Source: Terebella lapidaria (taxonomy: Eukaryota > Annelida > Polychaeta > Terebellida > Terebellidae). From it: 64,000 bases of DNA. The notes beneath the pieces were generated by a model that did no database searches, was not told the origin of the DNA, and saw only the letters and a program-made list of their open reading frames with translations. Within the stretch, counting starts at the first letter, position 1; every line of letters starts with the position of its first letter. The stretch is from positions 23,310,165 through 23,374,164 of the forward strand of contig OX424564.1 in NCBI GenBank assembly GCA_949152475.1, given 5' to 3'. Position numbers and translations under genes: made by a program. Below are positions 32,990 through 45,300 of the stretch, piece by piece.

Positions 32990-35900
32990 TTCGACGATTC
33001 CGAGTGTCTATCGCGGCGTCAGTGGAGGCAGACAGGTGGTAGATTCTCGTCTGCAGATCTGCAGGCAGGAGAAGCAGAACTTTGGAAGGGCGATGATCCT
33101 CGGTGGCAGGGTGGTTGATCCGTTGAGGTGCGTATTACCTGCAGACAAGCTGTTAATGTTTAAGGCATCAACGTCCAAACAATCGACCCGGATTCGATAA
33201 GCACTTCCAGATTGTTAAGTCTTATGCCGCGCGGTGACTTTGATCCACGAGGCGAAGCACAAAGAGTCTCCGCCGCTTTATCGACGTACCTGATCAAGTG
33301 TTTATCTCCTTGCCAGATTGGGATCTTCCCCTAGAAAACAGACGGGTGTTCCAACCAGCCATCCAGCCATCTATAGACGTGTGCAGTGGATGGATGATAT
33401 CACACACGTGTACACTGCCTCCAGAGACAAGGAGACGGTAGAGCACGGCGGTGTCGGTGGTCGTGGCAATGTACTCAAGCTTGTCCCCCTCTGCTTTATT
33501 CCTCTAGGCGGGGGTACATCTGTGGAGGCGCAGTTGCAAGCCGCTATCTCTGTCACAGGACACGTGCTGATGCAATCAGTGGCAACCATCTGACCCGGAG
33601 CTGGGTGACGCCCGAGGTAGCGGCCCTCTCGTGCATGCACGTCTTTGTCTCCAGGCGCCTTCTGGATCGTCTTTTGTGGGGTTGATTTATACTGGGCGAG
33701 GTGGGAGATGGATGCAACCTCGCAGAGACACCGGTCCACTGTTTTTGGTAAGTTTATCTCCAGAGTCGCACCCGTTCAAGTGTCCCCGCTATCTCTGGGT
33801 CGCCGTCAAATTCAATACATCGAAGGAATAAGGAATGAGCGAACAAGGAACTGCTTTGATCCGCTAAGATCGCCAGATGCGGCCAGGCACGCTCGCAAAA
33901 CAACTTGTTGCTTATGAGCGAACGTTGCAGCGAGTAAAAAAAAGTCTCCGAAAATCCGGAACAACGGCGAAAATGTTTCAAAACTTACTTCTAGGAAACT
34001 AAACAACTCAACAATGTTGCGCACTGTCGGTCATGGGGTTTTTCTCCGTGCTCCAGATAAAATTTATATCGTCTCTTTGCATGAAATTCCTCGTGTTCAG
34101 AGCGGATGGATTTTATATCTTCTTCCTTTTTCCTCCCTGTTGAGGAAATGTCCTATGTAAAACCTGCCGCTCCACTTGCTGCGGGTATCGCAGTAATATA
34201 TTTGGAACTGTTTTTCAGTCTCACTTGTCTTACAAACAAAAATGACTAAAAGTAACAAAGCCACACACAAAAAGTTGTGATAATTGGAATATCCTCGGTA
34301 TTCAAAGTAATTTCCGTCCTTTGCCAATGAATATTCATTTTAATTTCATTTCGAATTCCACAGTTTGTACAATGAAGCCTCGTTTTTTCCACCAAAACGA
34401 ATCGCAGAATACAAAGTTTTCACAATTTTATCCCGAGATCCAGAGATGCGCTACTGCGGTGAGTTTCTTCATTTGTTTTTCTATGTGTTGTACTCGTCTC
34501 GTGTCTCGCACGCGCTCTGCCTGTCTCCAGGGGAAACCGGAGGTCTGTAGCAGACGACCGCTTGCACGCGGCTTCTTTTATTCCGCGCATGAGGGGGGAG
34601 GAGATGGGGGGCAACCAATATCCTTCCCAACTGTAGATGCACCACAGAGACTAGACCAGACCAGAACATGTCAATCAGGAACGTTCCTAGAAGATCCGGA
34701 AATCATCGGAAGATCGCCTGTGGGCGGAGCTATCGGCTGGAGCGCTGGCCAATCAGTGTACGTATAGACGGGACAGAACTGCATGGTGCTCATTCAACGT
34801 TACAACTGCAGGAGAGATTGCTGCATTTTTTCCCCAACCGCGATACTTTTTTTACGTAAGGGGGTGTAGTATACGTGAGCGAAGCAAGCCTGGTGTTGCA
34901 TTGCGTGTTATCCTCGTATGTGTAACTAGCTATAAGTCGTACTGACTGTCGGGAATCACTGCGTACTATCAGTTGTGGCCACTTCTGCCGCAACGGTGAT
35001 CCAGAAGAAAAATGTTTTCCTCTGACACCGACTGACGTGATATTTAACGAAGCGAACGTTTCATTCAGTGGTTGAATCCCGGAGAGAAGTCCGAGAACAA
35101 GCATTAATTTTCACTTGATATTTACTAGAGTGGGCGGATTGAATTGAACGTTGTGGACAGCCCCTCGCTTGGCGTACCTGTGGATCCTCGTAGTAATAAA
35201 TTTCATCGATACCTGTGTTTTGTCCTACTTTTTGTTGTTATTTTCCGCCCATTTTTTCGCTGTTTTTTTTTTACTCCAGGGTTGATACACACCACCTTGT
35301 AGCTTGCATGTAGATGTGTAAATATAGTGTACGTTGTTTATAGTAGGTAGTAAAGCAAGACAAACAGCAGGAATTTAGCTCTCTTTGATACAGGTACGGG
35401 ACAGGTAAATACTGCCATAAATAAAGCGTTTTGATCATGCGAGAGTCTTACCTGGGGCTGGAGTTGTACCCTAATTGAAATAAATGGGTTGCCTCACATT
35501 ATAAAGTAGACATGCCAGGATCATTGAACTGCTTAGTGGTTCCACATTTCAAATCGTACCGATCGGCGATGTATTTTGTGGTGTTTTTGTTGTGTGGTGT
35601 TATGTTCGGAATGATGGACATAACTGTGAGTGATATCTCCCGGGCTTGGATTCACCTTAAGAATCTCATGCACACGAACCATATTACATAATCCAAATAT
35701 CAACTTTCATATAACGCCAAAAATCCCGGACGAAATAACGTTGTTAATACCTGCGATAAATAGTCAAACAAGAAACAGAAGAGACCGTTTATGTCCAGTC
35801 CATCTGAGCTTAAACCATGCATAGTCCTTGCTTGAATGATAATACGCAATCATACGTGACTTCAAATGCTGTTACTGAGCATGAAATGTGGTTGTAAAGC

Positions 35901-36427
35901 ATCCCTGAGTTACGTCAGTGCAAACCTTTTCATGTTTGCTGGGCAGTTTAGTTATAAAGATTATAGCTTACGTCAGTTTTGTGAAAGTTTGATTATTCGG
36001 GAATAGTCGCTCTTTCAATGCAGGCTTATATAGACATGTACATTTAAATTCCGAATGACGAATAACATTGTGCATTTTTCACGGATTCACCGAAATCCTA
36101 ACTTCTCTGTAATAAAGTACTCTTGGAACATACTCATTGTTATTATCATTATTGTAAAATTATTCAGGCATATAGAACATGCAATGGCTGAGTTGTAACT
36201 GCCATGGATGGGAATACTCTATAGCAAGCTTCGTTCACTGACTTCTTTAACGTTCATTTATAGACATAGTTCGGGGCATTTAATCAGTAATATTAACGAA
36301 TACCTCTACCTAGACTGCGGACAAAAGTTGTGGTTACAGCTCCAGATTGGCCCGGAAGTGGATGGCAGGAAACCGGATACTACGGTGGCATGGGCAGAAA
36401 GCAGTGGGTTCCGGACGCTGTTTAGTA
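32990..36427 (-). other. 5' flank / probable 5' untranslated region and promoter of the Scratch-like gene
   Basis: CpG is frequent from about 32750 to 34950, unlike the surrounding DNA. Frames of 60-148 codons occur on both strands here but overlap each other and show no domain. No separate gene is supported. 35150-36420 becomes AT-rich again with nothing recognised. Confidence 0.4.
34721..34755. promoter_or_regulatory. GC box and CCAAT box pair
   Basis: TGGGCGGAGC (34721-34730) and GGCCAATCAG (34747-34756) about 20 bp apart, within the CpG-rich flank upstream of the Scratch start. Both boxes work in either orientation. If this is the promoter, the 5' untranslated region would be about 1.7 kb or contain an intron. 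Confidence 0.4.
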
Positions 36428-36487
36428 TGTAAACAATCAACAGGCGGCCAGCGGTCCACGTGCTTCAGTTTGTTTACTTCCGGAAGT
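36428..36487. promoter_or_regulatory. Compact cluster of Fox, E-box and ETS motifs
   Basis: TGTAAACA (36428-36435), CACGTG (36457-36462), TGTTTAC (36471-36477) and the perfect palindrome ACTTCCGGAAGT (36476-36487), which joins two ETS cores. Four high-information sites in 60 bp about 3.4 kb upstream of the Scratch start. Confidence 0.4.
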
Positions 36488-37410
36488 TGAACTTGTCAGC
36501 GCTGGCCATTCGTTGGAGCCAGTTGTTGTAGGGTGCAGACCGAGACTATACTGATATAGTAAAGCCAACATTTTAGGTAGTTGCCTCTGTCAATAACATC
36601 TGATTGTATGGCAAATGCAGAAAATCAACCTGTGCATATCTGAGCGACGTGTTTTGATCAAACACATCGGTGAGGTGCTGAGTTTGAGGTCAGGAGATCA
36701 AATTCAACAGGATGGATGTTCTGCTCTACTTAGTCCGATTGATTTAGGTTTTAGGTTGATTGTTCAGTGTGGCTGCACCTGATTTACCTGCTGTTGATTC
36801 TACAAACACCGTTTAAACTGGAAATGTACAAAAATTAACGGTATATAATATGAAAGTATGTATTGCGCAAGACTTTTCAATAATGAACTAACAAAGTGGC
36901 TCGGAAAATGTCGATAATGCAAACATTTAGTTCGGATAGAAAAAGAAAACAAAAACAGTATTATAACATCTTAAAATTTTAAGATGGGAACTAAGTATAA
37001 CTGTTCTTCCATGTTTACTTCCTGTTCAACGCTTCCGTCGAATTTGATCGCACCCTAGATACAGAAGTCATATGTGCATTACATTTGTTCCCAATGCACC
37101 TTGAACAAAAGTGGGAAGTAACAAACTAAGTGACATTGATGAATCCACATTTTATGGGTTCGAGGTTACCAAAGATTTACCACATATAAATATCTAAGCC
37201 TGCGCGCATTTAGTATCCAAATTACAGCTTATAATTTTGAGGTGGACATGGTATTGAGTTTATAAGCATTCGAGTTCATTCGAGATCAAGTTCAAGGTCA
37301 CCAAAAATACTCAAAATATGACTTCATCTATGCCCGTACTACAAACCTCATTTCTTACTTCAAATATTCTGTCTCTGATAAATTTGCCGTCTCCACGTAG
37401 TCATGAAATA

Positions 37411-37595
37411 GGGCCTGTAAGTCACGTGCCGTCATGTTGTGATTCTGGTGACCAACAAACATACACCCAATATACACCTTTTGTTTAACATGAGTGATAC
37501 TCAATTTAGAACTCATATTACCCAGATGAAACAATAGGTGTATGTTTGTTGGTGACCAGAATCATATACCGTGACGGCACGTGACTTACATACCC
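37411..37595. mobile_element. TA-flanked MITE with long terminal inverted repeats, copy 2
   Basis: 185 bp between TA (37409-37410) and TA (37596-37597). Ends GGGCCTGTAAGTCACGTGCC and the complement of CACGTGACTTACATACCC; the interior is nearly identical to 4135-4313. This copy has the cleaner ends and defines the family borders. Confidence 0.88.
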
Positions 37596-37615
37596 TATTG
37601 AGTTTTATGCGCTCA

Positions 37616-37631
37616 AGGTCATATGAGGTCA
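37616..37631 (+). promoter_or_regulatory. DR4-type AGGTCA direct repeat
   Basis: AGGTCA-TATG-AGGTCA, a perfect direct repeat of nuclear-receptor half sites with 4-bp spacing, in a patch (37270-37640) with further TCAAGGTCA-like text. It may be a diverged relative of the tandem array units. Confidence 0.35.
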
Positions 37632-38600
37632 AGTTCGAGGCCCCTACCAAACGATGCTCCATACATAAAATATTTTATGCTTGTAATAATTAAGCGTTAT
37701 CTTGAAAAATGTGGTTTCAAAAGCTAGTCATGAAATTTTGGGGGCTTTCGGCTCAACAATTTGAAATTCTCCAACGACTTGCAGAATATCTTCACACATG
37801 GATTAGATAGCATAATGTCTACGCTAAGTTAGACAAAAAATATGATAACACGAATTTGTGAAAAGTAGAAAAGTTTACAACATGCATGGGCCATTGTTAG
37901 CGATTAAATGAAAATTGGTGAAAACAATTGAATAAATAGCTCAGGATATACATGTAAACCGAGAAATATGTTTCCATATGGGACGATAATCTGAAAAATA
38001 ACTCCAGTTTCAGCCCAGTCGTACGAGAGCGTATTAGGGGCAGGTCAGTCGAGAGGTAATCACAAATATTTTATAGGAATTGATCATTGATCACATTTCC
38101 GCTTTCCGGCCCACTTGATCGACTTTACATTTAGTAATTTATATGACCTTGAAATTTCGAATTCAATATCATATTTTTCCATCCGACTGGGGTCGCAGCA
38201 GCATGATGTACGCAACATGGAACTAAAATTTATGTCTGCCTGATTTCACATCAAGTTTTATGTTATGTTTCGATTTTTTTTTCTCGCAGAAATAATGCTT
38301 ATGAGACGGACACATATCACGCGTATATCGTAGGTGATAGGACGTACATGTATGTGAAGGTCAAACAGGGAAAAAGTTGACTGACATATATGACACAATA
38401 AATATTCTGTATATCTAAAGCAGATAATGGCTAAATGATCTCTGATCCACGTGCTATTTAGAATATAAACACGGTAAACGAATATTTATCGACAAAATAG
38501 AAGCCGATATCAGGATCAGAAATATCACTGGGCTAGGAGTGACCAGAAACATCTTCCGGAGTCCTTCTCGCCTTACAATGGCAATATATCTGAAATCTGG
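37632..38600. other. Intergenic, no gene seen
   Basis: AT-rich; nothing recognised. Confidence 0.4.
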
Positions 38601-39450
38601 CCGCGGACTCCTGTAGATGATATTCGAAGCGGGGCAGTGCCGCATCTTAACAAATCAACCATTTGCTCAAGTTACGTACATATCTGACCTTTGTATCTAT
38701 CGTTTCCAGGAATGCTACATCAGGGCAAAAATCGGTGGTTTACACGGCGATGCCGTGTTTGATTCGTGCTGCGCTGCGGTCAGTGATTCAAACCTGCCGT
38801 TTTCAGTATTACAAATACCCACGTGTTTTCTCATTCAGCCCGGGCCTGCCACCGGAACCGACGCCATCTTGTCTATAAACGGCGGGACACGTGCGATATG
38901 TCAGTTGTTCCACGAGCGTTTGTAGTGGTGTTCGCTTCGACCTGGGAACCTCGACCCCTGCCCTTTGTAACCCGCGGACTTCACAGCAAGGTCTACAATC
39001 AGCGGCAGGTGTCCGAACCAAAACATGCGGCTCTGATGTCTCTAACAATTTGGACAACAGCAAATGTCTGATGCGTTGTCGGTAATTCACTTCTCGTCGG
39101 CGGCGTAGCGTAGCCACCCTCGCACGCCCCCGACCGGGACCTGTCGTTGTTTTCGTTAGGCCAACGGTGGTCGACTTGGCACTGTACGCACCCTCCCGCC
39201 CTCACCTCACACCCCAAATGCATGAATACTGTGACATCTGTTCCAGAACCGTAGAGGCGAATCTGATGATGATCAATACGATTGCTGACCGACCAACAAA
39301 CCACTTCTACACGATTGTAGTTCCTCTTCCTCCCCCCGCGGGCTTCTGGGATTCCAATTAAAACACCTGCTTCCGGAACACTTCCTGGCATACGTTTCGA
39401 TCAAGTATTTCCATGCAGCGGCCGGTCAGGTGTTATTTTGGCAGGTTTCG
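38601..39450. other. CpG-rich patch of unknown role
   Basis: Distinctly GC- and CpG-richer than its flanks. Overlapping frames of 60-130 codons on both strands follow from the composition; none has a recognisable domain or convincing splice context. Could be a distal promoter or enhancer, or an unrecognised exon. Confidence 0.3.
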
Positions 39451-41865
39451 CTCTGGAAATCTGCCCCTGCCTTCGAGGCACTGTCCAGTAGCAGTACAAG
39501 GGTGCATGTCATGATGATCATCATTATCATCCTCGTGAGTATGTTCCAAGACGTAAAGTCTAATCACTGTGTTGAGTGAACGGTTGCTGCTGCAGGTAGC
39601 AAGCCAATCTGTCCGGTATGTTCCTGACACCCCGTCACCCCATTATTTGTACATTATTACCTGTTCCAAGCTGTCAGAGGAATCGTTTAATTGACATTTG
39701 TGTGCCTGGAATGGGATAATGAGAAAACAGTTGTTTTTCAGGTGCTGGCCTGGGTGGAACATCTTCTTGTAGTCGTGATATATCTATACGTGTGTTAATA
39801 AAGCTTAGTATTGCTTATAAATTATCTTAAACTAATTGCTTCTTCAATGAATATATATAGCTTCGAGGCAATGTTTACGGTTTCAAAAGATAAAAGGAAC
39901 CCCTCGCATGTTTGATATATTATACCATAGTTCCCATTCTCGATTTTTGGGAGAAGATATACAGGTTTTATGCACATGTATGTTGTGTACACTGCTTTCA
40001 GTGATAAACCGTATCGGTGCTTGTTGCAATTATATCATCGAAAACGTGAAACATTTTTTTAATTCATGTTCACACGTAAGGGGTCAGTACTTTATTATAT
40101 CAAGCAAACAGTTAAAAACAATCCCATAGAGTAGGAACAGCCATATTCCCTACGTTAGTCAAGAAAAAGTACTCAAAGCACTGACCGCAATCTGTATTTC
40201 TACTGGACCTCGGATTTTTATCGACCACCGAAAGAAAACCGAGGAACCACGGGAAGCCATGACTACCTCTTGATTTACAAGGCACCTAAATAATAGACAA
40301 GTGGAGGAAACCTATTGGCTCAGTTGACCGGCTCCTTGTACGATGTTTGGTCATTCCAGCGAGGCCAATCGTTTTCAATTATGACATGCCGTATCTCTAA
40401 AGATAACTGACCAGTTCCTGCACTCGGTCAGTAGTTGGAAACATCTCGAGCCCGAATCGCCGGCCACTTGCCGCAAAATGATAATCTCAGATTGGATATC
40501 ACAACGGCTCACATGCTGAGCAGCAAATGTCAGGCGAAACAGGGATTCATTTTGGTAGAATGGTAGTTTATTCTGCCCAGGCTAAGACTATGAAGACGTA
40601 TTACATGTTCAGTCGTTTACATGCACATATATTTATATCCATGGATGCACTATATGCTTGGCTGTCCTTATATCTGCAGATTCGAATGGCAATTGTTCCA
40701 CTTACAAGTTTATTAGCAGCGATTATTCCACACAATAAAAACAACTGTTGCCCCAATGAACCAATTCTGCAGTGTTATAAATACACGCTACTTATACAGT
40801 TCATTTCATCAATTCCTTATGCCTGCCAACAAAAACATTTGTTTTTTCCGAAGACGACATGTTGCAATAAGCATTATGGATACCGCGTGGGAGGTCTTCC
40901 ACAAAGATACAAGCAACAAATACCCATTTAATCGTCAGTGTCTAGAACAACGAACCTTGATAGGTCCTTGAGATATTTACATCGTATTCCAGATATGCAC
41001 ACATGATAGCAATATCCAAACAGCCACACACATTACGCGAGACAATAATTGACATTGTATCGACGGGTAATGTCTGATCCACTCATGAATTTTTCTCGTG
41101 TTTCCAAGTTCAATGATTGTTTTTTGTTTCCTGTGGTGTGATTAAGAGCGAAAACGAAGTAGTACCAGAAACATGGTCTAAATATTTCATTGTATTGCAA
41201 TGCATGTTAATATATTGAGACAAATTTTGCGATGTCTAACTCCTATCGTTTTCCACTTCAGTCAGTGACTTGTGCATATTTGTGAGGTCATAACGTGACA
41301 TCATTCGTACTTCTTCCAATTGCTTCTAGGGACTTCTAGACTTAGGACGGTATATTTCCCGTAAAGCGGCAATATTGAATGCATGGTTGAGTGCATGGCC
41401 TCCTCTCATCGCTCCAGATTATCTTACTTATACTACTTATTACTTGCTTACTTCAGAGACCCAGCTCTCTTATGTGTTTCTGGATTTTCTGTTTACTGCC
41501 ATCCATGAGCTAGAAAACTTGTGTCACGCTAATTAACATGAATAAAACCAGCAATGATCGACAATTATGAACTAATAATATTTCAGATATTCAGATAGTT
41601 CACAAACATAGCACCAAGGGTGCTGTAGCTTACCGGCAATCATGAGAAACTCAGAGTATTGATTTTCCAACATATAAATCGTTACACTGATCTTGAACTC
41701 TAATTGTCAAAACATGTTCGTAAATGTTGCTGGAAACACATTTTCTGCATGGACTATAATACGAAATCAAATGACACATCACAAAGTTGATAAAAAGAAT
41801 CTCTTCAAGTGTTCTATGAGTTTACTCTGGAAATGGCTGGAAATGGCTCGAATTGAATAGTGACT
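39451..41865. other. Intergenic, no gene seen
   Basis: AT-rich; a 134-codon frame at 40527-40931 lacks any recognised motif. Confidence 0.4.
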
Positions 41866-42273
41866 TGATTTGGGACAAAACATTTTTTTTCGCCGACCCG
41901 TCAAAAAATCAAAATGGCCGCCACACGCAGACCGGCGATTCAAGGGCAACGAAACTTATACACATCATAAAGGTACATGAGAGGAATGTTTTGAAACAAA
42001 AATCTCAAAACTGATCAGACAGTTTTTGAGAAAATGACCTCCAAAGTCCAGAATTGGCAATTTTTCGTCAAAAATGGCTGCCAAATAGGCAAAAACGATT
42101 CAATCAAATAAAATTTAAAAAACGTTTTTAGATACTGGCCCAAGGTATGTTCTGACAAATTTATGGGGAAATTCATCGTGTCAAAAAAAAGTTACAGACC
42201 CGGACGGACGACGGACGACGGACGAAATACCACGACAATAGCTTATCGGCCCAAAGGGCCGGTAAGGTAAAAA
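41866..42273 (+). repeat. Composite element, copy 3 (tail only)
   Basis: Matches the tails of copies 1 and 2: GACCCGTCAAAAAATCAAAA, then CGCAGACCGGCGATTCAAGG, ATCTCAAAACTGATCAGACA, a GACGGACGACGGACGACGG tract (42202-42225) and the terminal hairpin 42240-42268 followed by AAAAATG. No tandem units precede it, so the tail is either a separately mobile part or 5'-truncated. Confidence 0.85.
42240..42268 (+). other. Terminal hairpin of composite element, copy 3
   Basis: AGCTTATCGGCCC, loop AAA, GGGCCGGTAAGGT: 12 of 13 positions pair. Compared with 895-923, two pairs have changed on both sides (G-C to C-G and A-T to C-G). Confidence 0.7.
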
Positions 42274-42317
42274 TGAATAGATTTGTCTTGGAATGAACGA
42301 TACGTACATGTACTAGA

Positions 42318-42344
42318 AGAAACCCATCTCTCTGATGGGTTTCT
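42318..42344. other. Second AGAAACCCAT hairpin
   Basis: AGAAACCCATC, 5-nt loop TCTCT, GATGGGTTTCT: a perfect 11-bp stem sharing its core with 19566-19599. Confidence 0.6.
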
Positions 42345-42349
42345 GGTAA

Positions 42350-45300
42350 TAGTAAAAGTAAGTAAATAAAATGTATATATTATATTAAAATGTAACGAAA
42401 TAGCTGTGTATATGAGAATATGTATATCAAACGATTACCAAGTAGCATACTTATGTAATTATGATGAAACGAATACAAGAACCAAATGAATCATGGCCCA
42501 AAAAAGTACGTTGATAAGTTGATATTGGTTTGTTTTTCATTGCAGTGGGACTATACTGTGCATATTATTGGCGAATGAGCCTGAACCCATGGAGAAAAAG
42601 TTACCTTGCATTGTGCTGGGAAAGTTCGCGGTCTCGGTGGCCCCAAACATCAATTATAGCAACATCACATGAATCAATCACCGAGCCGATCATTGAGCGC
42701 TAACGATACATCGAATGGCGCGTTCCAGCATGATTTGCAATGAAATTAATATACCTATATGTCAACTCAAGCCACCCACCTTCCGGCAAAAACCTGCTAC
42801 CTAAACTGCCACCAGCTTCTCCTCACCCACCCATACGCCACGATCCAGCAGGTGATTTTTCCCCGGGAGGAAAGGGTGGGTAGTTTGGGAGGGAGGCATT
42901 CCATAATTTCCGAGGAAACCGTTTCCTAGAAATATGACACCTGGTGGGAAATCCTAAAACTAACACACCACTTGAAGAAACATGTCCGTTCGCACATCAA
43001 GGCATCCATCAAATTTGTCCATGGCAAGTTGTCGTGTGCTCAGCACAGTTCGCTACCGAAATCATAATGGCGGCAGCGGAATGCGATGATATCGTCTGCT
43101 GCGTTCGGCTACAATTGGCAACCACGTGCACGCGCCAGCCTAGGAACGGGATCCAGGCACGTCCGCGTGAGAACCAGTGGTTTCACAGCGTGAATGAATG
43201 CGATCGAAATGAGATATAACCTGATGAAATCGCGATAAAAGGTCGAAGGTTGTAAACGGCCTCGCGCCATTTTGGAATGACCCCCAACCACGTGACCTGT
43301 CAACGTACCACATGACAGTTGCGTTTTGGAAATTTATTGCTCCTGGCTACTACAAATGTTTCAACGTCATATCTGAATTTACCAGTTGTGCATACCATAC
43401 ATGATGATATTGTGATACTAGAATGCATTGGATTCCAGTTATCGACACAGGTGTATTCCCAACTCATTTTGCGTATTTTCTATTTGCGATTCACTGTCAT
43501 AAACACGTTAAAAGCGTGGTTTAAAAAAGTAGAAATGGATACCGACAAACAGACAAATTCATATTCCAAGACCGAATCCATGGACGAATTCCACAAGATG
43601 AGTGTGAGTAGTCAAATCCGAGTGATACTAAAGTATCAAAGTCAAAGCCATGTGAAGATCACATACACCCATGCAGCCAGCTGAGTGTGAGATCAGGTGC
43701 TCCGGACGAGTGAGCATCTTCTGCCCCGCATGGAGCGGGGCATTTTTGCACGCCATTTTAATTTAAATCATGTAATAACAATGAAGCATGATACGGATAC
43801 CATGGGTAATGAATTGAACTTGATTTTGGGTTTGGGGTTGCTCTGTTTTGTTTTTGGAGAGGGATCGACTTGATTTCGTCTGTTTATGGTTTCATTCCAC
43901 AATTTTTGTTGCTCTCCCGTATTCACCATATAAAATAAATGCGATCTTACACTTTTGAGTCATTTTCTATTTGTTGGTATTTGACTTGGGAGTGCGACCT
44001 CAACAGCGTGGTTATTGACTAGCATATTTGATGGTACATGTTATGTAGTCCAGGTCAACACTACTTTATCAAGTTCTGTTCTATCTTTCTGAACTGTTGA
44101 TAAGGGTTCATTTTTCCGATCAAAATTTATGCTTTAGAGCATACATCCATACCAAGAACGAATCATGGTAGCACCATCCTACATTAACTATTACAATACT
44201 GCATGGGCGCCATATCATAGTAGGCTTATTATTTATATAACTTATTGCGAAGATATATGATAGTAAGTTTATTATTTGTTACTATTTACTTATAAAATAG
44301 TCTTAGAAGTGGTGTTTGTCTTAATTATTATGAGCATGAATGCAGATAACAGGTCAGGTATTTATTAGTATACTAGTGATTAACAGGTATATATTATTGC
44401 ACATATTAGGTCATGCACGTGCGCTCCGAACATTTTTCTACAATTTCACTGAAGAGCGAGATTCCAAAAAGTGTTGCTATTTTTGCGCGGTCCCAAGTCA
44501 TCCAAATGCACGTCAGTTATGCAAATCTATTTCAATAATCACCCCACGTAGGCCACCACGTGGCAAAGCTTGGGAAAACGTCGCTTCTACATGTGCAGAC
44601 GCCATGTGGAAGAAGAGACTCCAAACGCCTAGTACGCTCATAGTACGCACCTTTTGGCGTTTTTATCACGTCGGCTTGCGCAATGATTAAGGCAATGGTT
44701 CAATCAGCGACTCACAGGCAGCTCACAACAGGTCGGCAACTCTCACTCGTGCAGTTGGCACGCACGTAATCTTTCGCATGGAGCCGAAAACTTAACCGTA
44801 AAAAACACCACCAACAAAAGAATTTCCACTTTGTTGATCTCGGAATAGTTCCCGTGGGAAAGTGATCGCCAACTCGCAGAATTTTGCATCAGCGTTGTAA
44901 ATTTTACCTGGGAGCGCGGATGGTCTTCTCCCCTCGCTGATATTTCGCGGAGAGGCAATGTGCATGAACGAAGATGAAGGTGTCGAAACGCAACTCGTCA
45001 GAAGAGTTTTTGCATCTTCCTTGGATGGGAAGCGGCTCCTGCTTCCGCACCAATGAACAACATACATGCGTACAGAAAATTCATCAACATATCATGCAAG
45101 AGATGGCTTTTTGCAAATTTTCCCATGGAAATACTTGCATGCAATATGCAATAAGTGGGGATATTGACCACTGGGAGGAGTTATTTGGGCTATAAATATA
45201 TACGGAACTTAAGTATTGTCTTGTTTCATTTCTGTCACATGCACGATAACAGTACGTTTAATGTTATTTACTTTGGACTCTGAAGTATTCAAACATCTTC

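Noticed and set aside
34321-34767. 148-codon plus frame upstream of the Scratch gene
   Set aside because: No domain, overlaps opposite-strand frames, lies in the CpG-rich promoter-like flank.
37155-37170. tRNA B-box-like GGTTCGAGG
   Set aside because: Second half of the B box and any upstream A box are missing, and no cloverleaf can be drawn.
38617-39391. Several frames of 60-130 codons in the CpG-rich patch
   Set aside because: All six frames are partly open because of composition; no domain or splice support.
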